From Litoreibacter ascidiaceicola (GTDB lineage: Bacteria > Pseudomonadota > Alphaproteobacteria > Rhodobacterales > Rhodobacteraceae), in NCBI RefSeq assembly GCF_900129235.1, contig NZ_FQUV01000007.1, positions 178,955 through 242,954 on the forward strand: 64,000 nucleotides of DNA, written 5' to 3'. A program made the translations under genes and the position numbers. Shown here in pieces: positions 44,868-54,414 of this stretch (positions are counted from its first letter, which is position 1; every line of letters starts with the position of its first letter). The notes below the pieces were generated by a model. That model was not told the origin of the DNA, did not search any database, and worked only from the letters and a program-made list of their open reading frames with translations.

Positions 44868-45725
44868 TCAGCTAAGAAACTGCTCGATCACCGCTGCTTG
44901 TTGCTTTTCGCCTGTCGGATCAAGTTCGGTCTTAAAGCGGGTGAAATCTTCGCCCCATTTTGAAGTGCGCGCCCGGATCGGCGGGGTTTCAGCGTCCATG
45001 CACTTCATCACCACTGCTGCAACCTCATCTGCTGTCTGGTAAATGTCTTGCCCGCTCTGACGGTTCTCGGCACCGCCAATGTATTTTTGCAGGATCGGCA
45101 AATACTCATCTTCAAGCATGCCTCCGGTGTCTTGCACGTGTTTCAGTACGTTGTTGGCAAACTCAGATTGGATGCCACCGGGCTCTACCGTGGTGAAGTT
45201 GATCCCGAAATTTGGAGTAACGTAGCAGGCCAAAGCCTCGGAGTATCCCTCAACCGCGAATTTGGCGGCGCAATAGATTTCGTTGAACGGCTGCCCGACC
45301 AAACCACCGACGGAGGATATGGTGATGATATGGCCAGACCGAGCTTTACGCATATGAGGCATAACCGCCTTTGTGCAACGCACCACGCCCATAAAGTTCA
45401 CGTCCATCACCCAGTCGATATCGTCTTCGCTGGCTTGCTCGGTCGTGCGTACAAAACCTGCGCCCGCATTGTTGATCAGCGTGTCGATCCGGCCCTCTTC
45501 GCTGATAATTGTGTCGACAGCGGCATTCACGGAGGTCGTGTCTTGGACGTCGAGCTGGAGAACCTCTAGCGAAACGCCAGCTTCGGTGGCAGCGGCTTCG
45601 AGGCTACCTTTCTTGTCGAGGTTGCGCATGGTCGCATAAACGCGGTGACCTGCGCGGGCGGCCTGAACCGCAAGGCTGATGCCAAGTCCGGTTGAGGTGC
45701 CGGTGATGAGGACGACTTTGGACAT
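44868..45725 (-). CDS. Short-chain dehydrogenase/reductase
   Basis: A 285-residue classical SDR: cofactor motif TGTSTGLG (about 8-15), NNAGAGF (about 86-92), the active-site Ser in ITISSVGG and YCAAK (Tyr-x3-Lys, about 150-154). The residue after strand 2 (Arg in MRNLDKK) hints at NADPH. Substrate unknown. It is divergent from the TetR gene at 45862 across a perfect palindrome, so it is probably the regulated target. Start ATG 45725 with AAGGAAG upstream. Confidence 0.92.
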   Translation of the reverse strand: MSKVVLITGTSTGLGISLAVQAARAGHRVYATMRNLDKKGSLEAAATEAGVSLEVLQLDVQDTTSVNAAVDTIISEEGRIDTLINNAGAGFVRTTEQASEDDIDWVMDVNFMGVVRCTKAVMPHMRKARSGHIITISSVGGLVGQPFNEIYCAAKFAVEGYSEALACYVTPNFGINFTTVEPGGIQSEFANNVLKHVQDTGGMLEDEYLPILQKYIGGAENRQSGQDIYQTADEVAAVVMKCMDAETPPIRARTSKWGEDFTRFKTELDPTGEKQQAAVIEQFLS

Positions 45726-45784
45726 AGGGGCGCTTCCTTCGTTTGGCTGAGAGTCGATAAATGAGTAATTGCTCGCCGTGATAT

Positions 45785-45802
45785 AATGAGCATATGCTCA
45801 TT
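45785..45802. promoter_or_regulatory. Perfect 18-bp palindrome, TetR operator overlapping a TATAAT
   Basis: AATGAGCATATGCTCATT lies between the divergent SDR and TetR genes. A TATAAT (45782-45787) overlaps its left end on the plus strand, 75 bp before the TetR start, so binding would block that promoter and probably the SDR one. Confidence 0.7.
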
Positions 45803-45861
45803 GTCAATCTCCATGGGATGCGGCTAAACTGGCTGGGAATCCATCGGCTAAGGAGAGCGAC

Positions 45862-46440
45862 TTGGCGCGCACGAAATCCGGCGACAAACCAAAGGTCATA
45901 CGCGCGGCCACAATTGGGGAGGTCGCCGAAGTTGGCTCAACTGCTGTCTCGGTCAATAAGATCGCAAAGCGGGCGAACCTGTCTGTCGGAACGCTTTACC
46001 GCTACCATGAAACGAAGGACGACTTGCTGTTCTGGGTTTTTAAACAGGTCAAAACAGATATCCACGATGCTATGATGGCAGCGGCGCGCGGTAAGGACGG
46101 GACTGCCGCGCGGTTAAGCGCGATGTGGTTTGCGCTTGTGGAGTATGGCTTCGCAGCACCCAAAGATTTCCTCTTTGCTGAAATGATTTCAGCCGAAATC
46201 CGCGAAGCCTTTCAGGGCGATTTGGTGCTGAAACAAATGGAAAGTGAAGTTCTTGCCGAGATCCAAGCAGGCATAGACAGCAAAGTGCTGGTCCATGCGC
46301 CCGTAAAAACCCTTGAGATCATTCTCGCATCTCCTGCCATCACACTCGCCCGCCGGGCCTCTATCGCGGGGGTGCAAATGGAAAAGCACGAATTGGACTG
46401 CGTGTTCGATCTCGTATGGCGCGGCATCGCGCAGGTATAG
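45862..46440 (+). CDS. TetR-family transcriptional regulator
   Basis: A 192-residue regulator with N-terminal HTH (VGSTAVSVNKIAKRANLSVGTLYRYHETKDDLLFWVF, about 27-62) and a variable ligand-binding domain. TTG start at 45862 is preceded by AAGGAGAG at 45850-45857. It probably represses itself and the divergent SDR gene through the palindrome at 45785. Ligand unknown. Confidence 0.9.
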   Translation: MARTKSGDKPKVIRAATIGEVAEVGSTAVSVNKIAKRANLSVGTLYRYHETKDDLLFWVFKQVKTDIHDAMMAAARGKDGTAARLSAMWFALVEYGFAAPKDFLFAEMISAEIREAFQGDLVLKQMESEVLAEIQAGIDSKVLVHAPVKTLEIILASPAITLARRASIAGVQMEKHELDCVFDLVWRGIAQV

Positions 46441-46498
46441 CCAGCCAAGTGGTAGCGAGGTGCAAAAAACAGACATTTAGGCAGACCGCAGCATCAGC

Positions 46499-46524
46499 CA
46501 CTTTGGGCTCAAAGCAGACATTCC
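46499..46524 (+). repeat. Dispersed 26-nt repeat, copy B
   Basis: Matches copy A (30561-30586, opposite strand) at 24 of 26 positions. It lies in the 227-bp gap after the TetR gene, which also repeats AGACATT twice about 50 bp apart; a related AGCAGACATTC occurs near 63834. Confidence 0.55.
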
Positions 46525-46606
46525 CTATACTTTGTGCAAATTACGTTTTGGGCTTGGGTCGGTGAACACCACCAAAACCGAGTCACCCAAGAACATGACG
46601 TAAAAC

Positions 46607-46640
46607 GAAAAACGCGCGCCCCGTGAAGGTCGCGCGTTCT
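46607..46640 (-). terminator. Rho-independent terminator of rplY
   Basis: On the minus strand AACGCGCG pairs with GCGCGCGTT, followed by TTTCGTTTT, 28 bp after the rplY stop. Confidence 0.82.
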
Positions 46641-46667
46641 AAGATTGTTGCTTGAAGCGGGAGAAGA

Positions 46668-47327
46668 TTACTCTTCTGTCGTCTCGTCAACTGTTGGCAC
46701 TTCGGCGCTTTCACCGTCTTCGCCATCCTCGTCCTCATCTTCACCAGCGGATTTCAGGCTGGATGGAGCGGACAGCGTCGCGATCACGAAGTCGCGGTCG
46801 ATGGTGGCTTTTGCACCGTCAGGCAGTTTCACCGAGGAGATGGTGATGTTGTCGCCAACTTCGGCCTCGGAGACGTCGATCGTGATGCTATCCGGGATAT
46901 CGCCCGCGGTGACCATTAGTTCAACTTCCGGACGCACCAGCGTCAGCGTGCCGCCTTTTTTCAGACCGGGAGAGACGTCTTCGCCCACAACATCAACGTG
47001 AATGAACAGGTTGATTTTGGTGGTGCGGTTCAGACGCATGAAGTCGATATGCGTCGGCAGGTCTTTGACCAGATCGCGCTGCACATTCCGGCAGATGACG
47101 CGGACGTCGTCGTGCCCTTCGATTTTCATGTTTTGCAGCGTCGACATGTAACGGCCTGCGCGCAGTTGCTTCAACAGCGAGTTGAACGGGATCTGGATGG
47201 GTTGCGGATCTTGACCGCCACCATACACGATACCTGGCACCATGCCGTTACGGCGTGCTGCGCGAGCGGCCCCCTTGCCCGTCCCCGCGCGTGCCTCGAC
47301 TTCAAGATCAGGGATCTTACCAGCCAT
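46668..47327 (-). CDS. rplY: 50S ribosomal protein L25 (general stress protein Ctc type)
   Basis: A 219-residue bL25 of the long Ctc type: L25 domain (about 8-95, [27 protein letters not shown]) and a C-terminal TL5 beta domain with an acidic tail ([12 protein letters not shown]). It binds 5S rRNA. ATG 47327 ([15 protein letters not shown]) with AAGGA upstream is preferred to the frame opening at 47366. Confidence 0.95.
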   Translation of the reverse strand: MAGKIPDLEVEARAGTGKGAARAARRNGMVPGIVYGGGQDPQPIQIPFNSLLKQLRAGRYMSTLQNMKIEGHDDVRVICRNVQRDLVKDLPTHIDFMRLNRTTKINLFIHVDVVGEDVSPGLKKGGTLTLVRPEVELMVTAGDIPDSITIDVSEAEVGDNITISSVKLPDGAKATIDRDFVIATLSAPSSLKSAGEDEDEDGEDGESAEVPTVDETTEE

Positions 47328-47477
47328 GACTATATTCCTTTTCAAAGTTAGTGCGGCTGCCTCCAAGGGTGTCGGGCCGCGTGAAGAGTGCCGTATAGGA
47401 GGGAATCGCCTGCTTGGAAAGGGGTTTCCTGAGGTTTCGGATTGCGAGTCACCCGAGGTGACGCTAGCGCTGTAGCC

Positions 47478-48611
47478 ATGTCCGTATTGAACGCTCTGCG
47501 CCTGTCACACATCCCCGCTTTGGCCTTCGCCATTCTGGGCCTATACTGGGGCAGCTTCGCCGCCTTCGTGCCGCTTCTGAAAGAGCGTGTGGGCGCGGGG
47601 GATGCCCTGTTCGGCCTACTGCTATTGGGCACCGCCTGTGGCTTGGCGACGACGATGTGGTTCGCGCCTGTCGTTGACCGTTGGTTGGGGCGCTGGTCCA
47701 TGGCAGTGAGCGCCCTTGCGCTGGCCGTCGCGTTCCTGTTGCCGGGGGTTGTGACCAGTCCGACGGGCTTTTTTCTGGCGATGTTTGCCTGCGGGCTGGC
47801 CTCCGGCCTGACCGACGTGATCATGAACGCCCGCGTGTCCGATCTGGAGGCACAATCGGGGCGATCCTTGATGAACGCCAACCATGGGTCGTTTTCGCTG
47901 GCCTATGCCGTCGGCGCGTTCGCCACAGGACTGGCGCGAGAGGCAGCAGTGCAGCCCGGACTTTTGTTCGCAGTGTTGGCGCTTGGTGTGTTGCTGCTCG
48001 TGCGCAGGCTTCGGATGGAGCCCGCAGCAACGTCTGACGACACCACACCCGCATCATTGCCGTGGGGCATTGTGATCTTGTGCGGCGCGGTGGTGCTGAT
48101 TGCCTTCATGTCCGAGGCCGCAGTCGAGACGTGGTCCGCCTTGCATGTCGAACGCACATTGGGCGGGGGCGCCGCAGAGGGCGCGTTGGGGCCGACGATG
48201 CTGGGGCTGACCATGGCCGTGGGTCGCTTTGGGGGACAGGCCGTCAGCGAACGGCTGAGCGACACCAGCGTGATTTTATGGGCCACGATGCTGGCGGTGG
48301 CAGGCACGGTTCTGGTGGTGATCGCCCCTGTGCCATTGGTCGCCTATCTGGGCTTTGGCACGATGGGCTTGGGCATATCGGTGATCGGCCCGCTTGGCCT
48401 CGCTTTGGTGGGTCGCTTGGTTCCGGCCAAGCTGCGCACGGTCGCGATCTCGCGCACTGCGGTGCTGGGGTTCTTGGGCTTCTTTGCCGCGCCCACCATC
48501 ATGGGCTTCGTGTCCGAAGGCTACGGCTTGCGCGCCGCCTTCGCGGCGGTCGCGTTGCTGCTGTTGTTGCTTCTGCCGCTGGTCTTTGCGCTGCGTAAAC
48601 GCGGCGCCTAA
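47478..48611 (+). CDS. MFS transporter
   Basis: A 377-residue protein with about 12 hydrophobic segments and short loops, typical of a major facilitator of the YbjJ/Fucose-permease-like group ([25 protein letters not shown] at the N-terminus; the [20 protein letters not shown] region in the middle). It is a proton-linked transporter; the substrate cannot be read. ATG 47478 is chosen over the frame opening at 47442 because it gives a normal N-terminus. Divergent from rplY, convergent with lldD. Confidence 0.88.
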   Translation: MSVLNALRLSHIPALAFAILGLYWGSFAAFVPLLKERVGAGDALFGLLLLGTACGLATTMWFAPVVDRWLGRWSMAVSALALAVAFLLPGVVTSPTGFFLAMFACGLASGLTDVIMNARVSDLEAQSGRSLMNANHGSFSLAYAVGAFATGLAREAAVQPGLLFAVLALGVLLLVRRLRMEPAATSDDTTPASLPWGIVILCGAVVLIAFMSEAAVETWSALHVERTLGGGAAEGALGPTMLGLTMAVGRFGGQAVSERLSDTSVILWATMLAVAGTVLVVIAPVPLVAYLGFGTMGLGISVIGPLGLALVGRLVPAKLRTVAISRTAVLGFLGFFAAPTIMGFVSEGYGLRAAFAAVALLLLLLLPLVFALRKRGA

Positions 48612-48619
48612 GCCCCGAT

Positions 48620-49783
48620 TTAGGCCCAGTCGCCGTAGAAGCCGCGCGGCACCAGCAGGTTGTGCTTGCCAAGGTCTTGCACCTTTTTCTCGCCGCATAG
48701 GGCCATTGTGACGTCGAGTTCCTTGTGAATGACGCGCAAGGCTTCCTCCACCCCGTGCTGACCTATTGCACCCAAGCCATAGACAAACGCGCGCCCGATA
48801 TAGGTGCCTGTTGCGCCCATGGCCAAGGCCTTCAACACGTCTTGGCCGGAGCGGATACCGCTGTCCAGATGCACCTCGATCTTGTCTCCCACCGCGTCCA
48901 TGATCGACGGCAACGCCTTGATCGAGGACATCGCGCCGTCCAACTGCCGCCCGCCATGGTTCGAGACCACGATCGCGTCGGCACCCACGTTCAACGCCAT
49001 CTTCGCGTCGTCGGCGTCCAGAATGCCTTTCAGGATAAGCGGGCCGCCCCACAGTTCTTTGATCTCTTTTACGTAGTCCCAATCCAATTGCGGATCGAAG
49101 CTTTCCGCGGCCCAGACGGACAGGGAACTCATGTCGCTGATGCCGTCGATATGGCCGATGATGTTGCCGAAGCTGCGGCGCTTGGTTTGTAGCATCTGCA
49201 AGCCCCACCGCCATTTCGTGGCGAGATCCAGCAACGTAAATGGCGACAGCTTGATCGGCACCGTCAGGCCGTTTTTGATGTCTTTGTGGCGCTGCCCCAG
49301 AATTTGCAGGTCCAGCGTCAGCACCAAGGCCGAGCATCCGGCGTCCTTGGCCCGCTGGATGGCGCGTTTGGTGAACTCGCGGTCGCGCATCACGTAGAGC
49401 TGGAACCAGAACGGCTTGGTCGTGTTCTCTGCCACATCTTCGAGCGAGCAGACCGACATGGTGGACAGGGTGAACGGCACACCGAATTTCTCGGCGGCCT
49501 TGGCGGCGAGTATCTCGCCGTCGGCATGCTGCATACCGGTGGACCCGACGGGGGCAAGCGCCACTGGCATTGCAACGTCCTGCCCGATCATCTTGCTGGC
49601 GGTGCTGCGGCCCGTCATGTCGACGGCCACCCGCTGGCGCAGTTTGATCAGATCGAAGTCGGAGGAATTTTCACGGAAGGTCTGCTCGGTCCAGCTGCCG
49701 CTTTCGCAATAATCATAGAACATCTTTGGCGTGCGCCGCTTGTAGATGCGCTTCAAATCTTCGATTTCAGTGATCTTAGCCAT
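48620..49783 (-). CDS. lldD: FMN-dependent L-lactate dehydrogenase / alpha-hydroxy acid oxidase
   Basis: A 387-residue FMN enzyme: MPVALAPVGSTGMQHADGE, LTLDLQILGQRHKDIKNG and the catalytic His-Arg in IVVSNHGGRQLDGA. LldD-type members oxidise L-lactate to pyruvate and feed electrons to quinone. Glycolate-oxidase-like activity is also possible, so the symbol is by similarity. The operator at 49797-49835 lies immediately upstream and matches the glcD operator. It is downstream of an aldehyde dehydrogenase gene on the same strand. Confidence 0.92.
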   Translation of the reverse strand: MAKITEIEDLKRIYKRRTPKMFYDYCESGSWTEQTFRENSSDFDLIKLRQRVAVDMTGRSTASKMIGQDVAMPVALAPVGSTGMQHADGEILAAKAAEKFGVPFTLSTMSVCSLEDVAENTTKPFWFQLYVMRDREFTKRAIQRAKDAGCSALVLTLDLQILGQRHKDIKNGLTVPIKLSPFTLLDLATKWRWGLQMLQTKRRSFGNIIGHIDGISDMSSLSVWAAESFDPQLDWDYVKEIKELWGGPLILKGILDADDAKMALNVGADAIVVSNHGGRQLDGAMSSIKALPSIMDAVGDKIEVHLDSGIRSGQDVLKALAMGATGTYIGRAFVYGLGAIGQHGVEEALRVIHKELDVTMALCGEKKVQDLGKHNLLVPRGFYGDWA

Positions 49784-49796
49784 TTTTCAGCCCTTA

Positions 49797-49835
49797 CCGT
49801 CCAAATTGGTTAAGTGTTGTTACCAATTTGGACGG
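49797..49835. promoter_or_regulatory. 14-bp perfect inverted repeat operator upstream of lldD
   Basis: CCGTCCAAATTGGT (49797-49810), 11-nt spacer, ACCAATTTGGACGG (49822-49835). Its core TTGGT-N11-ACCAA has the same half-sites and spacing as the glcD operator (4982-5006). It ends 13 bp before the lldD start, and no T-tract follows, so it looks like an operator rather than a terminator of the upstream gene. Confidence 0.75.
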
Positions 49836-49873
49836 TTTCGAGTCAATGCGGCGATTTGGGCTCCGATTGCTTT

Positions 49874-51253
49874 TCAACCAGCAACGGTGATCGCCTTCAC
49901 GTTGACGAATTCCTTCATGCCGAAGCCGCCATGCTCGCGGCCATAACCGGAGCGCTTCACCCCACCGAAAGGCATCATCGGATGGGCAAGGCCGAAAGCG
50001 TTGATGAACACCATGCCGGTGTCGAAATGCGCAGCGGCGAGGTCTTTGGCATTGTCCTCGTCCTTCGAGAATATCGCGCCGCCGAGACCGAAGCGGCTGT
50101 CATTGGCGATGCGCAGCGCGTCGTCCTGATCCTTGGCACGGATCAGCGCGGCGACGGGGCCGAACAACTCGTCGTCATAGGCGGGTTGGCCGCTGGTGAC
50201 GTTCTCCAGCACCGTGGCGGGGTAGTAATAGCCCTCGCCGTCCGGCACCTTCCCACCGCACAGAAGTTTTGCGCCATTCGCAATGCTCTTGGTCACCTGT
50301 TCATGTAGGTCGTCGCGCAGGTCTTTGCGCGCCATGGGACCGAGATCGGCCTCCTCCGAGGTCGGGTCGCCGTGCTTGATATTCTTCATAGCGGTGACGA
50401 AGGCGTCACGGAACTGCTCGTAGATGGCGTCCACCACCACGAAACGTTTGGCGGCGATGCAGGTCTCGCCATTATTGTAGATGCGGCCCTTGATGCAGGC
50501 CGAGACCGCCTTTTCCAGATCGGCGTCTTCCAGCACGATGTAGGCGTCGTTGGAGCCTAGCTCCAACACGGTTTTCTTCAACGCCTTGGCGGCGCGTCCG
50601 CCAACATGCTCGCCAGCTGCGGGGCTGCCGGTCAGAGTCACGCCACGCACAAGGTCATTTTCGATCACTTTGTCAGACTGGTCGTGGCTGATGGTCAGCA
50701 CGGTGAACAAATGTTCCGGCAAGCCTGCCTCGCGGTAAATTTCACCCAGAAGCTGTCCGGTGCCGGTCACGGATTCCGCGTGTTTGAGCAGCACTCCGTT
50801 GCCCGCCATCAGGTTGGCGATGGAATAGCGGATGACCTGATAGGCGGGGTAGTTCCATGGCTGGATGCCGTAAATCACACCAATGGGGGAATAAACGATG
50901 TGGCCCGTGCCGGTGTCGCCCAGATCACGTTCTTCGGAGGCCAGCTCGTCCGGCCCGTTTTGCGCAGTCCAGTCGCAAATCGCGGCGCAAAGCTCGACTT
51001 CCTGCTGGCTTTGCGACAGCAGTTTGCCCATCTCCTCGGTCATCAGCTTGGCAAGCTTGTCGGCGTTGTTGCGCAGGGCCTCACCGATCTTCTTGATGGT
51101 CGTGGCGCGCTCCTTGGCGGGAACATGACGCCAGTCCTCGAACGCAGCATGACATGCCTTGATGGCGTCGGTGTATTGTGCGTCCGTCATCAGCGGGTAG
51201 CTCTGGATTTGCTCGCCAGTGGTCGGATTGATTGTCTTCAGCGCGTCGGCCAT
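49874..51253 (-). CDS. NAD(P)-dependent aldehyde dehydrogenase (succinate-semialdehyde type)
   Basis: A 459-residue ALDH: PIGVIYGIQPWNYPAYQ, TLTGSPAAGEHVGGRAAK, catalytic Glu in LELGSNDAYIV and catalytic Cys in NNGETCIAAKR. Best match is the YneI/GabD-like succinate-semialdehyde dehydrogenase group. Next to lldD it might instead oxidise lactaldehyde or glycolaldehyde; this is inference. It lies 90 bp upstream of lldD with the operator between. Confidence 0.92.
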   Translation of the reverse strand: MADALKTINPTTGEQIQSYPLMTDAQYTDAIKACHAAFEDWRHVPAKERATTIKKIGEALRNNADKLAKLMTEEMGKLLSQSQQEVELCAAICDWTAQNGPDELASEERDLGDTGTGHIVYSPIGVIYGIQPWNYPAYQVIRYSIANLMAGNGVLLKHAESVTGTGQLLGEIYREAGLPEHLFTVLTISHDQSDKVIENDLVRGVTLTGSPAAGEHVGGRAAKALKKTVLELGSNDAYIVLEDADLEKAVSACIKGRIYNNGETCIAAKRFVVVDAIYEQFRDAFVTAMKNIKHGDPTSEEADLGPMARKDLRDDLHEQVTKSIANGAKLLCGGKVPDGEGYYYPATVLENVTSGQPAYDDELFGPVAALIRAKDQDDALRIANDSRFGLGGAIFSKDEDNAKDLAAAHFDTGMVFINAFGLAHPMMPFGGVKRSGYGREHGGFGMKEFVNVKAITVAG

Positions 51254-51324
51254 GAGTTCGTTCTCCTACAAAGGTCATTTGCAAGACAACGAGTGGCAGT
51301 GGTGAAGAGTTCCTTACGGCGATG

Positions 51325-52116
51325 CTAAGCCCGATGCGCGCCGTCGGCCAGTGACTTCACGAAGGCCAGCACATCTTCGGTGCTTTGCCCGTCGGCGATC
51401 TTCTGCACGATTGCGGAGCCTACAACGGTTCCGTCGGCGACGCCCGCCACCGCTTCGGCGGTTTCCGGGGTCTTGACGCCAAAGCCGACAATAATCGGAA
51501 GATCGGTGCTTTCCTTGATACGCGCAACCTCGGGGGCGACGTCTACAGCGCTGGCCTCGGCAGTTCCTGTGATGCCGGTGATCGAGACGTAATAGACGAA
51601 GCCGGAGGTGTTTTGCAGCACCTTGGGTAGGCGCTTGGCATCAGTCGTCGGAGTGGCCAATCGGATGAAGTTCAGACCTGCCGCTTGGGCGGGGATGCAC
51701 AACTCCTCGTCTTCCTCGGGGGGCAGGTCCACGATGATCATGCCGTCGATGCCGGCCTCTTTGGCCTCTGCAATAAAGCGATCCACGCCACGCGAATAGA
51801 TCGGGTTATAGTAACCCATCATCACAATCGGAGTAGTGTCGTCCCCGGCACGGAAGTCACGGACGAATTGCAGGAATTTCTCCAGCGTCATGCCAGACTC
51901 AAGCGCGCGTTGGCCTGCCAGTTGGATCGTTTCACCATCGGCCATGGGGTCGGTGAAGGGCATGCCAAGCTCGATAATATCGACACCTGCGGCGGGCAGG
52001 CCCTTGACGATCGACAGCGCGCGCGCAGCATCGGGGTCGCCTGCCATCACATAGGTGACAAATGCCTTTTTGCCCTCGTCCTTCAGCCGCGCGAATGTGT
52101 CGTCGATGCGTGTCAT
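51325..52116 (-). CDS. trpA: Tryptophan synthase alpha chain
   Basis: A 263-residue TIM-barrel lyase: [12 protein letters not shown] at the start, [22 protein letters not shown] (catalytic Glu and Asp), [13 protein letters not shown] and VGFGVKTPE. It splits indole-3-glycerol phosphate to indole for TrpB. Unusual only in being 10 kb from trpFB and on the other strand, as in several roseobacters. Confidence 0.96.
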   Translation of the reverse strand: MTRIDDTFARLKDEGKKAFVTYVMAGDPDAARALSIVKGLPAAGVDIIELGMPFTDPMADGETIQLAGQRALESGMTLEKFLQFVRDFRAGDDTTPIVMMGYYNPIYSRGVDRFIAEAKEAGIDGMIIVDLPPEEDEELCIPAQAAGLNFIRLATPTTDAKRLPKVLQNTSGFVYYVSITGITGTAEASAVDVAPEVARIKESTDLPIIVGFGVKTPETAEAVAGVADGTVVGSAIVQKIADGQSTEDVLAFVKSLADGAHRA

Positions 52117-52285
52117 GTGCCGTCCCCTGACTTATAGCTGCAAGCGGTTTGCACCATGATGCAGGGGGAAATCAACGGGGAGAGGGGATTTATTCTGCAT
52201 AGGAATGGGGCCAATCACAAATCGGCGTTTGTATAAGGTGGGCAGAAGATGCTTGCTAGGAGCCACCCCAACCGGAGGACTTGTG

Positions 52286-53110
52286 ATGAACGTGCAAAGA
52301 CTGGCCGCCTTTTCCGAAGCTGGCGCAGGTGGCAATCCTGCCGGAGTGCTGCTGCTGGACACGCTTCCACCCGAGGCAGACATGCAGCGTGTCGCCGCCG
52401 AAGTCGGCTATTCCGAAACGGTGTTTTCCGCCCCTGATGGCGAGGCATGGCGGACGCGCTACTTCGCGCCAGAAGCCGAAGTGTCGTTTTGCGGCCACGC
52501 GACGATCGCACTGGGCGCGGCCTTGGGCGAGGCGCATGGGGCGGGGGAGTACCGGCTTAGCCTGAATGACGGAGACATTTCGGTGACGGCCTCTGCAACT
52601 GGTGAAATCGCCTTGGTGTCGCCACCGACATCGTATGAGGACGCGACCGACAAGATGGTCCAAGAGGCGCTGGCATTGTTCGGCTGGGACCGAAGCGTGC
52701 TCAGCGACACCTATCGTCCAGCAATAGCCTTTGCCGGCGAGGCCAAGTTCCTAGCGCTTCCTTTGGCGCGACACGAAGACCTGCGCAGCATGGCCTATGA
52801 CCAAGCCGAAGGGGCGGCGTTCATGCGGGCCAACGGCTTTATCACATTGCCATTGTTCTGGTTCGAGCGTGCTGACCTGATGCACGCCCGCAACCCGTTC
52901 GCGGGCCACGGGGTCTATGAGGATCCGGCGACCGGTGCCTCGGCCTCGGCAGTCGCGGGGTATCTGCGGGATGCCTATGGGGTGACCCAGCCTTACGAGG
53001 TGCTGCAAGGCGTCGACATGGGCGTGCCAAGCCGCCTGCATGTGGCGGCGCAGTCGGGCAAAGGCGCAGCGATCCGCGTGGCGGGCAGGACGCGACCGAT
53101 CACCGGCTAA
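52286..53110 (+). CDS. PhzF-family isomerase-like protein
   Basis: A 274-residue two-lobed PhzF/diaminopimelate-epimerase-fold protein: AFSEAGAGGNPAGVLLLD, catalytic Glu in GYSETVF, FCGHATIALG and the second-lobe YEDPATGASASAVAGYL. It probably isomerises a small metabolite; phenazine genes are absent, so the name is by fold. ATG 52286 with CGGAGGA upstream is the start, although the frame is open from 52205. Confidence 0.9.
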   Translation: MNVQRLAAFSEAGAGGNPAGVLLLDTLPPEADMQRVAAEVGYSETVFSAPDGEAWRTRYFAPEAEVSFCGHATIALGAALGEAHGAGEYRLSLNDGDISVTASATGEIALVSPPTSYEDATDKMVQEALALFGWDRSVLSDTYRPAIAFAGEAKFLALPLARHEDLRSMAYDQAEGAAFMRANGFITLPLFWFERADLMHARNPFAGHGVYEDPATGASASAVAGYLRDAYGVTQPYEVLQGVDMGVPSRLHVAAQSGKGAAIRVAGRTRPITG

Positions 53111-53180
53111 CAGCCATATATGCTTGACCCGCCCCGCGCCCGGCCCCTACATGCGCGCGAACCGGAGCTAGGAGAGTGTC

Positions 53181-54278
53181 ATGGGTTTCAAGATGGGTAT
53201 TGTCGGGCTGCCGAACGTTGGTAAGTCCACGCTGTTCAACGCGTTGACCCGCACGGCGGCGGCGCAAGCGGCCAACTTTCCGTTCTGTACGATTGAGCCC
53301 AATGTAGGCGAGGTCGCCGTGCCGGATGCTCGGCTGGATACTTTGGCGGAAATCGCAGGCTCCAAAGCGATCATCCCGACCCGCATGACCTTCGTGGACA
53401 TCGCCGGGCTGGTGAAGGGTGCGTCCAAGGGCGAGGGTTTGGGCAACCAGTTTTTGGCCAACATCCGCGAGACCGACGCGATTGCCCATGTGCTGCGCTG
53501 CTTTGAAGACGGCGACGTGACCCATGTGGAAGGCCGCGTGGATCCGGTGGCAGATGCCGAAGTTATCGAGACTGAATTGATGCTGGCCGACATGGAAAGC
53601 ATCGAGAAACGTTTGGTCAATATCGTGCGTAAGGTGCGTGGCGGCGACAAAGAAGCGGTGCAGCAGGAACGCCTGATGAAGGCCGCCATGGAGGCGCTGG
53701 AAAACGGCAAACCTGCGCGGACTGTTGAGGTTGATGCCGACGATATCAAGCAGTGGAAAATGCTGCAATTACTTACGGCTAAGCCGATTTTGTATGTATG
53801 CAATGTGGACGAAGGATCGTCCGCGTCGGGCAATGAATTCTCCGAGCGGGTTGCTGCCATGGCGGCGGAGCAGGGGGCGGCATCCGTGGTGATCTCGGCC
53901 CAGATCGAGGAGGAGATTTCCCAGCTGGAAGCCGATGAGGCCGAGATGTTCTTGACCGAAATGGGGCTGGAAGAAGCGGGGCTGGATCGCCTGATCCGCG
54001 CCGGATACGAGTTGCTGCATCTGGAAACCTACTTCACCGTTGGGCCTAAAGAAGCACGGGCTTGGACGATCAAGCACGGCACGCAGGCGCCTCAGGCGGC
54101 GGGGGTTATTCACGGGGATTTCGAAAAGGGCTTCATCCGCGCCGAGACGATTGCCTATGATGATTTCGTCAGCTTGGGTGGTGAACAGCCCGCGAAGGAA
54201 GCGGGCAAGATGCGCGCCGAGGGCAAGGGCTACACGGTCAAAGACGGCGACGTTTTGCACTTCTTGTTTAACAAGTAG
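53181..54278 (+). CDS. ychF: Redox-regulated ATPase/GTPase YchF (OLA1 family)
   Basis: A 365-residue Obg-related P-loop ATPase: G1 GLPNVGKSTLFNAL, G3 DIAGLVKGASKGEGLGNQFL, the NxxE in place of NKxD (YVCNVDEGS) typical of YchF ATP specificity, and a C-terminal TGS domain (FTVGPKEARAWTIKHGTQAPQAAGVIHGDFEKGFIRAE). It binds ribosomes. The chromosomal core appears to end here. Confidence 0.96.
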   Translation: MGFKMGIVGLPNVGKSTLFNALTRTAAAQAANFPFCTIEPNVGEVAVPDARLDTLAEIAGSKAIIPTRMTFVDIAGLVKGASKGEGLGNQFLANIRETDAIAHVLRCFEDGDVTHVEGRVDPVADAEVIETELMLADMESIEKRLVNIVRKVRGGDKEAVQQERLMKAAMEALENGKPARTVEVDADDIKQWKMLQLLTAKPILYVCNVDEGSSASGNEFSERVAAMAAEQGAASVVISAQIEEEISQLEADEAEMFLTEMGLEEAGLDRLIRAGYELLHLETYFTVGPKEARAWTIKHGTQAPQAAGVIHGDFEKGFIRAETIAYDDFVSLGGEQPAKEAGKMRAEGKGYTVKDGDVLHFLFNK

Positions 54279-54414
54279 GGCATGGTTTTTTAGGGCTTGC
54301 GAGTCGGGCGCTGGGCGTCAGATTAACAAGGGCTTTGAGGTCGAAATCCGGTGTCTGCGAAGCGTCGGCACCCTGTCGGCAAAGCGTATGGCACGGGTCG
54401 ACGGGATCAATGGG

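Noticed and set aside
48276..49337. 353-codon minus-strand frame across the MFS and lldD ends
   Set aside because: Overlaps two well-supported genes, and its sequence is His/Arg/Gln-rich out-of-frame protein.
49797..49835. The lldD upstream inverted repeat as terminator of the aldehyde dehydrogenase gene
   Set aside because: The arms are not GC-rich, no T-tract follows on either strand, and the core matches the glcD operator.
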